From assembly GCA_030430725.1 (NCBI GenBank), contig JAUIKP010000113.1, positions 1-8,841 of the forward strand: a DNA stretch of 8,841 nt, read 5' to 3'. How positions within the stretch are numbered: position 1 is the first letter of the stretch; each line of letters opens with the position of its first letter. The notes under the pieces were generated by a model. That model saw nothing but the letters and a program-made list of their open reading frames with translations, was not told where the DNA came from and searched no databases. The DNA is from Nitrospiria bacterium (GTDB lineage: Bacteria > Nitrospirota > Nitrospiria > Nitrospirales > UBA8639). Of the stretch, positions 1 through 6,001 are shown in pieces. The position numbers and the translations under genes were made by a program.

Positions 1-447
1 CGCTGCGGCATCAAGAATAGGGCGGGATACCATAAGCCCCAGCAATTCCGGATGGCGGCAGAATTCGGCACCTTCAAGAATCGGAAACAGAAATTTCTTT
101 TGAGGATGTTTTTGGAAATATTCCGGGGGAAAAGCCTCTCGTGATTGCTGATAGACTGTTTCACAATACCTGACAATGCGATCGATTCCTGCAATATCGT
201 CAGGTCCAAAAAGCCGGTATCCGGCTCCGTCCGGAATGGTCATCCGGGGCTTCGTGATTGCAATAATTTCTCTGGCCAATCGCTTTCGCAAACGATATTG
301 AGTGGGGCTACCGGTGATTTTCAGCGCGCGATACAATGGTCGAACCACCCATGGAGGAATTCTCAGATTTTTATGCAGGACCTTATAGAGCCGATTCTGA
401 CGAATCGGCTGCTTGACCATTTCCGAACTTTCAGAGGATAGAGGCAT
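1..447 (-). CDS. N-terminal part of a PhyH (phytanoyl-CoA dioxygenase)-like protein, truncated by window edge
   Basis: An open minus-strand frame of 149 codons runs from an ATG at 447 to the left edge with no stop, so the C-terminus is missing. The protein begins MPLSSESSEM; a second ATG (residue 10, position 420) is an equally possible start, and neither has a convincing ribosome binding site. The visible part has a basic N-terminal segment (residues 10-70, many Arg and Lys) and then a region (about 75-149) ending in LLGLMVSRPILDAAA. That ending resembles the segment before the first beta-strand of PhyH-type Fe(II)/2-oxoglutarate oxygenases, where a similar line precedes 'YLG'. The metal-binding His-x-Asp and distal His would lie outside the window, so the assignment cannot be confirmed. 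It is divergent from gpmA. The coding frame is credible; the family is a tentative reading. Confidence 0.55.
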   Translation of the reverse strand, partial: MPLSSESSEMVKQPIRQNRLYKVLHKNLRIPPWVVRPLYRALKITGSPTQYRLRKRLAREIIAITKPRMTIPDGAGYRLFGPDDIAGIDRIVRYCETVYQQSREAFPPEYFQKHPQKKFLFPILEGAEFCRHPELLGLMVSRPILDAAA

Positions 448-562
448 CGGTACAATCCCGTGCGGAAAATTGGAGAATTTAACTATTCAGCCTAGTCATC
501 ATTGATCTTCCATGGATACCAATGAAGGATTCCTGCACATGGACATCTAGATAAAGCGATTC

Positions 563-591
563 ATGATTCCTGAAAATACCCTTTCTGTCAA
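563..591 (-). promoter_or_regulatory. Candidate sigma-70 promoter for the PhyH-like gene
   Basis: On the minus strand a perfect -35 hexamer TTGACA (591-586) is followed after 17 bases by AATCAT (568-563), which matches four of six positions of TATAAT. Transcription would start near 556, leaving a leader of about 110 bases before the ATG at 447. A second perfect TTGACA lies further upstream at 743-738 but has a poor -10. Prediction from sequence only. Confidence 0.35.
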
Positions 592-755
592 TGATTCACA
601 TTCGCTCTCCGTGAGCCGAAACGCCCCATTTGGAAATTCCTTATTCATTCTCGAGAATAACCTATGGTATTCTTAAAATTGCACACGACGATTGTATATT
701 CAATGCCTTTCGCTTGTAATCCTGCGAAGCGATTACCTGTCAATCTAAATATATT

Positions 756-769
756 AAGGTACGAACCTT
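756..769 (+). promoter_or_regulatory. Small hairpin in the gpmA leader containing its only SD-like bases
   Basis: AAGGT (756-760) and ACCTT (765-769) form a perfect five-base stem with a four-base loop. The AAGG in the 5' arm is the only purine-rich Shine-Dalgarno-like sequence before the gpmA ATG at 782, yet it sits about 22 bases away, too far for normal use, and would be paired in the hairpin. It may be an operator, a leader structure or chance. Confidence 0.25.
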
Positions 770-781
770 CCTACTCACGAA

Positions 782-1525
782 ATGGGAACTCTCGTTCTTT
801 TACGCCATGGGAAAAGCTTATGGAACCGCGAAAAACGGTTTACAGGCTGGACCGATATCGGGTTAAGCCAAAAAGGTGTCATTGAAGCTCAGCGGGCAGC
901 CCAAATCCTTAGGGGTAAAAGAATGATGTTTGACTTGTGTTTCTCATCCGTTTTAAGCCGAGCGTATGAAACGGCAACCATTGTATTGAAGGCCATGGAT
1001 TTAACGTCTGTCCCGGTGCGGAAGAGTTGGCGATTGAATGAACGTCACTACGGGGCTCTTCAAGGAATGACCTGGTGGGAAGCATCAACACAGTTTGGTG
1101 CGAAACAAGTCCTGATATGGCAACGACATTTTTCCGCGGTTCCACCTTCTCTCTCTCCTCAGGATCCTCGTTTTCCTGGGCTCGATCCCTTATATGCCGA
1201 TTTGAATCCTCAGGACCTTCCTTTAACGGAAAGCCTTCAGGACACCCAACGCCGGCTCATTCCTTGCTGGGAGGAAGACATTGCTCCCCTGCTCAAAGAG
1301 GGAAAAAGGATTCTGTTGGTTGCACACAACAATAGTATCCGAAGTTTGCTACAATTTCTTCTTCATCTCGATGAAGCCAGCATCAAACACATCACGATTA
1401 GAACCGGAGAACCCTTGGTCTGTACATTCGACGCCAAAGGCACTCTTGCCAGCTACGCCTATATGAGTTGGAAGCCCAGATTGAAGGATTGCACACAAAA
1501 GTTGTTGAAATACTGCCTCCCCTAA
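782..1525 (+). CDS. gpmA: GpmA-like 2,3-bisphosphoglycerate-dependent phosphoglycerate mutase, with altered substrate-pocket residues
   Basis: A 247-residue histidine-phosphatase-superfamily protein that aligns over its length with GpmA, the cytosolic glycolytic enzyme interconverting 3- and 2-phosphoglycerate through a phospho-histidine. The phospho-acceptor motif L-R-H-G is at residues 7-10 (His9); FTGW at 20-23, Arg60, the LNERHYGALQG block at 85-95 with general acid Glu87, and the second catalytic His182 are present. The start ATG gives the normal N-terminus. Four positions that contact substrate in E. coli GpmA differ: Glu13 is Lys11, Lys100 is Trp98, Arg116 is Gln114 and Gly185 is Asn183 (AHNNS instead of AHGNS). 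It lies 12 bases before an oxygenase gene, probably in one transcript, among surface-glycan genes. Family membership is firm; mutase activity is less sure, and a phosphatase or a mutase with another substrate is possible. Confidence 0.85.
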   Translation: MGTLVLLRHGKSLWNREKRFTGWTDIGLSQKGVIEAQRAAQILRGKRMMFDLCFSSVLSRAYETATIVLKAMDLTSVPVRKSWRLNERHYGALQGMTWWEASTQFGAKQVLIWQRHFSAVPPSLSPQDPRFPGLDPLYADLNPQDLPLTESLQDTQRRLIPCWEEDIAPLLKEGKRILLVAHNNSIRSLLQFLLHLDEASIKHITIRTGEPLVCTFDAKGTLASYAYMSWKPRLKDCTQKLLKYCLP

Positions 1526-1537
1526 GCTCATTATTGA

Positions 1538-2263
1538 ATGTCTGTAGTTATGACGTATCTAAACTTTCCCGCCCTGGAAGCGATTTCAGCCCAATCCTTT
1601 CAGGAAGCCAAGCCCTATCCGTGGATGAATCCCCCGAATCTCCTGACGGATTCAGGCTATCAAGGCCTGGTTGAGACCCTTCCAAATGTCTCCATGTTTG
1701 AAAAGCGTTTTGGGGTTAAACGGGCTCATGGGCAGCAAAGCCATGATCGTTACACATTAGAATATCGCCCGGGCTTACCTCTCTCTCCTCACTGGAATCA
1801 ATTTCTGGCCGAGCTTCAGGGAAAACCCTATTCCAATTTTTTAAAACGATTATTTGGGGTCAAATCCCTTGAATTGAATTTCCATTGGCACTATGCCCCC
1901 AATGGATGCTCTGTTTCTCCACATTGTGATGCTAAACATAAACTTGGATCTCATATTTTCTACTTCAACACCAAAGATGATTGGGACCCCACCTGGGGTG
2001 GGGAAACCGTTATTCTCGACGATCAAGGGAAGTTTAACCGAAAAAGCGCTCCCAGTTTTGAAGATTTCCCCCAGTCGTTGGCTTCAACAGCCATTGGAAA
2101 TTTCAGTCTGTTATTTCAACGATTGGATAAATCCTGGCATGGGGTCCGCCCCGTTCAATGCCCGGAAGGACACATGCGAAAGGTGTTCATTGTCGTCATT
2201 AATCGATTCTCTCTGCTGGACCGCATCCAGCAGGCCCTAGGGAAAAGGCCTAAGGGGTACTAA
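1538..2263 (+). CDS. 2-oxoglutarate/Fe(II)-dependent oxygenase (prolyl-hydroxylase-like fold)
   Basis: A 241-residue protein with the double-stranded beta-helix signature of Fe(II)/2-oxoglutarate oxygenases. The facial triad reads SPHCD (His129, Asp131) and SWHGVRP (His201); Arg214, 13 residues after the distal His, is placed to bind the 2-oxoglutarate carboxylate. The stretch YFNTKDDWDPTWGGETVIL (142-160) is the conserved strand pair ending in Gly-Gly-Glu-Thr seen in prolyl-4-hydroxylase-like members. No signal peptide or membrane segment is seen, so it is probably cytosolic. The substrate cannot be told; proteins, amino acids and sugar-linked groups are all possible. ATG at 1538 is taken as start; ATG at 1550 (Met5) is an alternative, and neither has a clear ribosome binding site. 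It follows gpmA by 12 bases, suggesting co-transcription. Confidence 0.8.
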   Translation: MSVVMTYLNFPALEAISAQSFQEAKPYPWMNPPNLLTDSGYQGLVETLPNVSMFEKRFGVKRAHGQQSHDRYTLEYRPGLPLSPHWNQFLAELQGKPYSNFLKRLFGVKSLELNFHWHYAPNGCSVSPHCDAKHKLGSHIFYFNTKDDWDPTWGGETVILDDQGKFNRKSAPSFEDFPQSLASTAIGNFSLLFQRLDKSWHGVRPVQCPEGHMRKVFIVVINRFSLLDRIQQALGKRPKGY

Positions 2264-2269
2264 TTTTCT
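2235..2269 (+). terminator. Weak candidate rho-independent terminator after the oxygenase gene
   Basis: CCCTAGG (2235-2241) can pair with CCTAAGGG (2249-2256) with one bulged A, followed by a TAATTTTCT stretch at 2261-2269. The stem overlaps the last codons of the oxygenase gene and the T-run is short and interrupted. The convergent gene ends at 2301, so some termination signal is expected here. Low confidence. Confidence 0.25.
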
Positions 2270-2300
2270 CAAAACATTCCAATGCTCATGGCCCAGACTT

Positions 2301-3116
2301 CTACAGTCTTCGATACCCTTCGAAATAGTCGGGCATTATGGCTTTCCAATCTCGTTCAAAAAACGCCCGTTTCGTCCACTGGGCGAGAAAACATAATTCG
2401 ATAAATCCATAATAGGCTTGAATATCCGGCACACCCGTAGTCGCCAACAATCGGAGAAACTCGTTCTTGAAAGGATTCAGCCACCGCACCAAGGCTTTGG
2501 CAGCACCCATGCCGATAAGATGCTCACGGACGAGACCTTCCACATCGACGGCACACAGCAAATGAGACTTGGGATGGAGGACAAAATTTTTCTTGACGGG
2601 GTCGGTATAATCGAACCCGATCCAACAATGTGTAGGCTGCAGGACCTCCACAGATTTTCTGATCTCCCCCAACAATCCATTCGAAAGGATTCCAATCTGA
2701 TTGAGAAAATGCAGATCCCGATCCAGATGATCGGGAAACATGGTCGTATTCGTTTCCACTAACCGGGGAGCTTCAGAGTATAAACGACTATAAAAAACGG
2801 CCATTTTTTCAACGATTGAGTCATCAATCTCCCTGATAAGCTCCCCCTGAATATAATCCACCCAGATTTCCCGCTCATAACGAATCACCATATTCGGGAA
2901 GATACCTTTTCCCCGGAAACACTCGAGATTCCGCTCAATTTCAACAGCCAGTGAAGAATCACAAAAAACCAATCGCTTAAATTGCTGCCCATTAATAGTC
3001 ACAAAATGTAGGCTTTTGTCCTTTTGTAAGCGAATTCCAAAAAGCCGAGAAAAAAAATACCGTGCTCTCTTCAAGAAGAAGGGCGATCGTTGTTTGACCT
3101 GAAATTGAAAAGCCAT
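2301..3116 (-). CDS. Kinase-fold protein related to lipopolysaccharide kinases / aminoglycoside phosphotransferases
   Basis: A 271-residue protein starting MAFQFQVKQR. The C-terminal half carries the kinase catalytic pattern: YTDPVKKN (residues 170-177) matches the HxDxxxxN loop with Tyr in place of His, giving Asp172 as putative base and Asn177 as metal ligand; VDVEG (190-194) supplies the second metal-binding Asp191, 14 residues after the Asn. Lys48 (in QFKRLVF) could be the ATP lysine and Glu61 its partner, but the N-lobe is too divergent to be sure. No signal peptide or membrane helix. Neighbouring glycosyltransferases suggest phosphorylation of a sugar or glycan lipid, as in the WaaP/KdkA group, but this is inference. 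The same frame extends upstream to an ATG at 3263; I prefer 3116 because the extra 49 residues look non-coding and a good promoter lies at 3127-3154. There is no Shine-Dalgarno sequence. Confidence 0.7.
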   Translation of the reverse strand: MAFQFQVKQRSPFFLKRARYFFSRLFGIRLQKDKSLHFVTINGQQFKRLVFCDSSLAVEIERNLECFRGKGIFPNMVIRYEREIWVDYIQGELIREIDDSIVEKMAVFYSRLYSEAPRLVETNTTMFPDHLDRDLHFLNQIGILSNGLLGEIRKSVEVLQPTHCWIGFDYTDPVKKNFVLHPKSHLLCAVDVEGLVREHLIGMGAAKALVRWLNPFKNEFLRLLATTGVPDIQAYYGFIELCFLAQWTKRAFFERDWKAIMPDYFEGYRRL

Positions 3117-3126
3117 TGTGTTGGAG

Positions 3127-3154
3127 ATTGTTTGGTATAACCTGGGAGTGTCAA
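3127..3154 (-). promoter_or_regulatory. Candidate promoter giving a near-leaderless transcript of the kinase-like gene
   Basis: On the minus strand TTGACA (3154-3149) is a perfect -35, followed after 16 bases by AACAAT (3132-3127), four of six matches to the -10 consensus. Only ten bases separate the -10 from the ATG at 3116, so the transcript would begin about three or four bases before the start codon. This agrees with the absence of a ribosome binding site and argues against the longer frame starting at 3263. Confidence 0.4.
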
Positions 3155-3277
3155 CAAACCAAAAATTTGGAAAACAGGGTATGCATCGGATATGATTTGA
3201 AACCCCTAGAGAAGAATGCGTTTCTGCCACCGACCTGAGAAGCTCCAAGTACCGTATCGGCACATGAACGTTCAGGA

Positions 3278-3315
3278 GATGTGTTATGAACTTTTTTTAA
3301 AAAAGAGTCAACATC
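3278..3315. repeat. AT-rich imperfect inverted repeat between the divergent genes
   Basis: An outer pair GATGT/ACATC (3278-3282 with 3311-3315) brackets an inner pair CTTTTTT/AAAAAAG (3291-3297 with 3299-3305). The homopolymeric A/T centre could act as a bent or UP-element-like sequence or as a weak bidirectional terminator. It may equally be chance in AT-rich spacer DNA. Confidence 0.3.
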
Positions 3316-3359
3316 TTATCCGATTTTAGCTCCAATAGTGCAGGAATTGAGAACTCCTC

Positions 3360-3368
3360 TGGTATAAC
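3360..3368 (+). promoter_or_regulatory. Extended -10 promoter element for the glycosyltransferase pair
   Basis: TGGTATAAC fits the extended -10 form TGnTATAAT with one mismatch. No good -35 lies 17 bases upstream, as is typical of extended -10 promoters. Transcription would start near 3375, giving a leader of roughly 17 bases to the ATG at 3392. The identical nine bases occur once more in the same orientation at 3133-3141. Confidence 0.35.
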
Positions 3369-3391
3369 TGAAACATTCCGGTCAGACGACG

Positions 3392-4420
3392 ATGCTTGAC
3401 AACCCAAAAGTTACCGTATTTATCCCGGCTTATAACCGCGAAAAATATATTGGAGACGCCATTGAAAGTATTTTGGCACAAACATTTACCAATTTCGAAA
3501 TACTCCTCATAGACGATGGTTCGAAAGACCGCACCATTGAAATCATGCGTTCCTATCAAGATCCTCGTGTGCGCATCATCAGGAATGAACACAATCTCGG
3601 GATTCCCAAGACCCGTAACAAAGGCATTGAACAGGCTCGTGGTGAATTTATCGCCATGTTAGATAGCGACGATCGGGCGTTTCCAACACGACTGGAGAAA
3701 CAGGTCAGCTTTCTGGATGCCCATCATGATTATGCCCAAGTAGGAAGCTGGTGCCGCATGATGGACGAACAAGGCCGGCCATTAAAACGGATCAAGCGTC
3801 AGCCCATTCTACCTGAGGATGTCGACATTCAACTGTTGTTTCGATGTTCCCTGAGTAACCGATCGATAATGGCCCGGACTAAAATTTTGCGGGAATATGG
3901 GTATCGAAATGACTACCCGCGCTGTCAGGATTATGACCTCCACGTGAGACTGGCCCAACAATATAAACTCGGCAACCTCCCTGAGTGCCTGGTCTACGGC
4001 CGTATACACGCCGATCAAATTACCAGTCAAACAGCGGAGCTGGGTGATGAAAAAAAGCGGGCCATCATCCGCCATCAACTCAACGTTTTGGGGATGCCCT
4101 ATACAGAAAAGGATCTCGGTCCGCATTTGACGTTGTCCCGCATGCGAAAATCCCAATTCACGCCGGACGATGATTACCTTCAATGGGCGGAAAATTGGTT
4201 ACGGAAACTTCAAGAAGCCAATCGGCAAACACACCGGTATTCGCAGCGTGCAATGGCACAAGCGGTCAGCGAAAAGTGGATACGGACTTGTTGGGCCGCC
4301 TGGAACGGCATGGGGTGGAAAGCTCTGAAATATTATGTTCACTCCCCCCTGCGCAAAAGCCTCGGCAATACCATACGAGAACACGTCCTCACCCGATCAT
4401 CCCACCATCAATTCAATTAA
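3392..4420 (+). CDS. Glycosyltransferase family 2 (GT-A fold)
   Basis: A 342-residue protein whose first half is a classic GT2 domain. VTVFIPAYNREKYI (7-20) and FEILLIDDGSKDRT (35-48) form the nucleotide-binding region, the DxD metal motif is LDSDD at 90-94, and QDYDLHVRL (179-187) provides the acidic residue (Asp180) expected as catalytic base, with His206 in GRIHADQ following. It would transfer a sugar from a nucleotide-sugar donor to a glycan, lipid or protein acceptor at the cytoplasmic face of the membrane; donor and acceptor are unknown. The C-terminal 110 residues are basic, with no clear membrane helix. There is no Shine-Dalgarno sequence before the ATG. It is followed after 23 bases by a second glycosyltransferase, and the two probably act in one glycan pathway. 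Confidence 0.85.
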   Translation: MLDNPKVTVFIPAYNREKYIGDAIESILAQTFTNFEILLIDDGSKDRTIEIMRSYQDPRVRIIRNEHNLGIPKTRNKGIEQARGEFIAMLDSDDRAFPTRLEKQVSFLDAHHDYAQVGSWCRMMDEQGRPLKRIKRQPILPEDVDIQLLFRCSLSNRSIMARTKILREYGYRNDYPRCQDYDLHVRLAQQYKLGNLPECLVYGRIHADQITSQTAELGDEKKRAIIRHQLNVLGMPYTEKDLGPHLTLSRMRKSQFTPDDDYLQWAENWLRKLQEANRQTHRYSQRAMAQAVSEKWIRTCWAAWNGMGWKALKYYVHSPLRKSLGNTIREHVLTRSSHHQFN

Positions 4421-4443
4421 GTCTCAAAACAACTTTTACTCAT

Positions 4444-5709
4444 ATGATGATGCCGAATTCCTCGGATTTCGCCCCACTCCCGAGTCCATCGATAAAGAGA
4501 GAAGGTGAACCACCAGACGGTAAGCATCTTGCGATATTTCTACCATCTCTTGCCGGGGGCGGCGTTGCAAGAGCAATGGTTTATCTCTCAGAGGCCTTTG
4601 CCGATCGCAACCACAGAGTGGACCTGATTTTGTGTCAGGTCTCAGGGCCCTACCTGGACAGGATTTCCCCGAAGGTTAAGGTCATCGGGCTCAAGGGGGG
4701 GACAAAATGGCGGGGATGCTTCCAGGCCGCATCAGCTGATTTTGGGGCTTTATGGTCAATGCTCCTCCCGATCCTGCTCTCGTCTCATCCTCCCAAAACT
4801 ATCGGATATCTTCCGGATCTGGTTGAATATTTACGGCGTGAGAAACCAGATACGATGCTCACGGCGAAAACCCCTGCGAACCTCATCGCCTTGTTAGCCG
4901 CACGCCTTGCAGATGGCGGAACTCGCGTGGTGATCAACGAACAAACCAGCTTGTCTCCTATCATCAAGACATCAAAAAAGTGGCGTTGGCGTTTCCTTGC
5001 TCCTCTCTTACGACGCGTGTACCCATGGGCAGATGAAATCGCGACCGTGGCGGATGGCGTCGCGGAAGATGTGTCCTCGTTAACGGGAATCCATCGTGAT
5101 CGTATTACCACAATTTACAACCCGGTGGCCCTCACCCAGGTACAGGAAAAAGCCCGTATCCCGGTTGACCATCCGTGGTTTCCGGCAGATACTCTGCCGG
5201 TCATCTTAGGTGTAGGGCGACATGTGCCACAAAAGGACTTCGCGTGTCTCATCAAGGCCTTTGGACGAGTTCGCTCTGTGCGTCCAGCCCGGCTGGTCAT
5301 CCTCGGGGAGGGAAGGATGCGTGATGAGCTTGAAGAGCTGGCTGAAACCTTGGGGCTCACCAAAGATATTTCCATGCCCGGATTTGTCGACAATCCCTTC
5401 GCCTTTATGGCCAAAGCTTCGGTTTTTGTACTCTCTTCAGCATGGGAAGGTTGTCCGAATGTGCTGATCGAAGCATTAGCGTGTGGATGTCCGATTGTCA
5501 GCACAGACTGCCCGAGCGGGCCTACCGAGATTCTTCAAAAGGGGACCTTTGGCCCATTGGTACCGGTCGGTGATGACAAAGCACTGGCCGAAGCTATAAT
5601 CGGAGTCCTTGACCATCCCCTTGGCCAGGAGCAGTTGCGTGCCCGCGCTACGGAGTTCGAGGTGGGCAGGATCGCGGAAAAGTACCTCCAGCTTATGTCG
5701 GCGACCTAA
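4444..5709 (+). CDS. Glycosyltransferase family 4 (GT-B fold)
   Basis: A 421-residue retaining glycosyltransferase. The N-terminal Rossmann domain has FLPSLAGGGVARAMVYLSEA (residues 32-51), with the glycine loop at 38-40. The C-terminal domain has VGRHVPQKDF (257-266; Arg259 and Lys264 normally bind the donor diphosphate), LGEGRMRDEL (287-296) and the donor-site block ending EGCPNVLIE (335-343), the E-x7-E motif. Closest by feel to polysaccharide and undecaprenyl-linked glycan GT4 enzymes; exact donor unknown. The gene begins with three consecutive in-frame ATGs (4444, 4447, 4450) and has no Shine-Dalgarno sequence. The frame is open upstream to 4183, but those 87 codons overlap the preceding GT2 gene, have no family similarity and are rejected. 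Probably co-transcribed with the GT2 gene. Confidence 0.85.
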   Translation: MMMPNSSDFAPLPSPSIKREGEPPDGKHLAIFLPSLAGGGVARAMVYLSEAFADRNHRVDLILCQVSGPYLDRISPKVKVIGLKGGTKWRGCFQAASADFGALWSMLLPILLSSHPPKTIGYLPDLVEYLRREKPDTMLTAKTPANLIALLAARLADGGTRVVINEQTSLSPIIKTSKKWRWRFLAPLLRRVYPWADEIATVADGVAEDVSSLTGIHRDRITTIYNPVALTQVQEKARIPVDHPWFPADTLPVILGVGRHVPQKDFACLIKAFGRVRSVRPARLVILGEGRMRDELEELAETLGLTKDISMPGFVDNPFAFMAKASVFVLSSAWEGCPNVLIEALACGCPIVSTDCPSGPTEILQKGTFGPLVPVGDDKALAEAIIGVLDHPLGQEQLRARATEFEVGRIAEKYLQLMSAT

Positions 5710-5794
5710 TATCCCTTCAAATGGCTCTGTAAAAGGTTGTTTTGGTATATCCGACGGGTGACACGACTTCCCGCTGCCATGGCTGGGTTTTTGA

Positions 5795-5823
5795 CCCGCG
5801 AAGTTGGCTTCGCCTTTAGCGGG
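5795..5823. repeat. Nested GC-rich hairpin
   Basis: GCGAAG and CTTCGC form a perfect six-base stem with loop TTGG (5798-5813). CCC at 5795-5797 can close an outer stem with GGG at 5821-5823, leaving a seven-base bulge on the 3' side; alternatively CCCGC pairs with GCGGG (5795-5799 with 5819-5823). There is no following T-run on either strand, so it is not a standard terminator. Confidence 0.5.
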
Positions 5824-5976
5824 GCATGTCGTCCCTGGTAGCAATGTGCCGACAGCAGAAGTCTTGGGCAACATGCGGGGAATTCTTTCCGCTAAGGCAA
5901 GACTTCAACATTACTCAAAGAAAAACTTGTAGGATTCATACTGCTTATGAGGCCTCGCTTTATCCAGTGTAGCCTT

Positions 5977-6001
5977 TGGCATCAATGACAGTGATATGCC
6001 A
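5977..6001 (-). repeat. Hairpin directly after the DUF2141 stop codon
   Basis: TGGCAT (5977-5982) and ATGCCA (5996-6001) form a perfect six-base inverted repeat that can extend inward by two pairs past a bulge. It begins at the base immediately after the minus-strand TAG at 6004-6002. No T-run follows, so it may be an mRNA 3'-end stabiliser or a weak terminator rather than a rho-independent terminator. Confidence 0.35.

Larger units (their letters stand above)
448..781. other. Divergent intergenic region with several small inverted repeats
   Basis: This 334-base stretch between the minus-strand PhyH-like gene and plus-strand gpmA shows no credible gene. A plus-strand open frame from 664 overlaps gpmA in another frame and looks like chance. 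Structures seen: the 12-base perfect palindrome ATTCTCGAGAAT (647-658); two overlapping six-base inverted repeats that would compete, TCGCTT/AAGCGA (710-715 with 727-732) and GTAATC/GATTAC (716-721 with 731-736); and AAGGT/ACCTT (756-760 with 765-769) just before gpmA. A weak plus-strand promoter could be TTGTAT (692-697), 17 bases, TGTAAT (715-720), but its -10 lacks the conserved second-position A. Confidence 0.6.
5710..6001. other. Intergenic island rich in hairpins; possible dispersed repeat or decayed short ORF
   Basis: This 292-base spacer between two convergent genes holds no intact gene but much structure. Inverted repeats include CGGG/CCCG (5755-5758 with 5770-5773), palindrome GCCATGGC (5776-5783), GGGT/ACCC (5785-5788 with 5794-5797), GCGAAG/CTTCGC (5798-5803 with 5808-5813), TGTCG/CGACA (5827-5831 with 5850-5854) and GCATGT/ACATGC (5824-5829 with 5871-5876). 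On the minus strand one frame is protein-like across most of the stretch: a 23-codon ORF at 5982-5911 starting MPKATLDKARP, two stop codons, then an open run from 5904 leftward containing MLPKTSAVGTLLPG. Such intergenic DNA often belongs to a repeated family, but no second copy is in the window. Confidence 0.5.

Noticed and set aside
145..441. 98-codon plus-strand open frame opposite the PhyH-like gene
   Set aside because: It is antisense to a longer, better coding frame that runs off the window edge, and shows no recognisable motif.
647..658. 12-base palindrome ATTCTCGAGAAT as an operator
   Set aside because: Position between divergent genes is suggestive, but there is a single copy, no recognised regulator motif and no nearby regulator gene.
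664..885. 73-codon plus-strand open frame before gpmA
   Set aside because: It overlaps gpmA in another frame and reads as a shadow of its coding bias plus spacer.
2295..2309. Perfect hairpin AGACT/AGTCT around the stop of the kinase-like gene
   Set aside because: Five-base stem with no T-run on the minus strand; too weak to call a terminator.
3117..3263. 49-residue N-terminal extension of the kinase-like protein
   Set aside because: The residues look like translated spacer, and a perfect -35 hexamer lies inside the stretch; ATG 3116 is preferred, though without proof.
4183..4443. 87-codon in-frame upstream extension of the GT4 gene
   Set aside because: It overlaps the 3' end of the GT2 gene in another frame, has no family similarity and would give an abnormal N-terminus; the ATG at 4444 fits GT4 length.
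5476..5874. 132-codon minus-strand open frame across the end of the GT4 gene
   Set aside because: Its larger part is antisense to a certain gene; only the intergenic part (5710-5874) is interesting and is reported as a possible repeat or decayed ORF.
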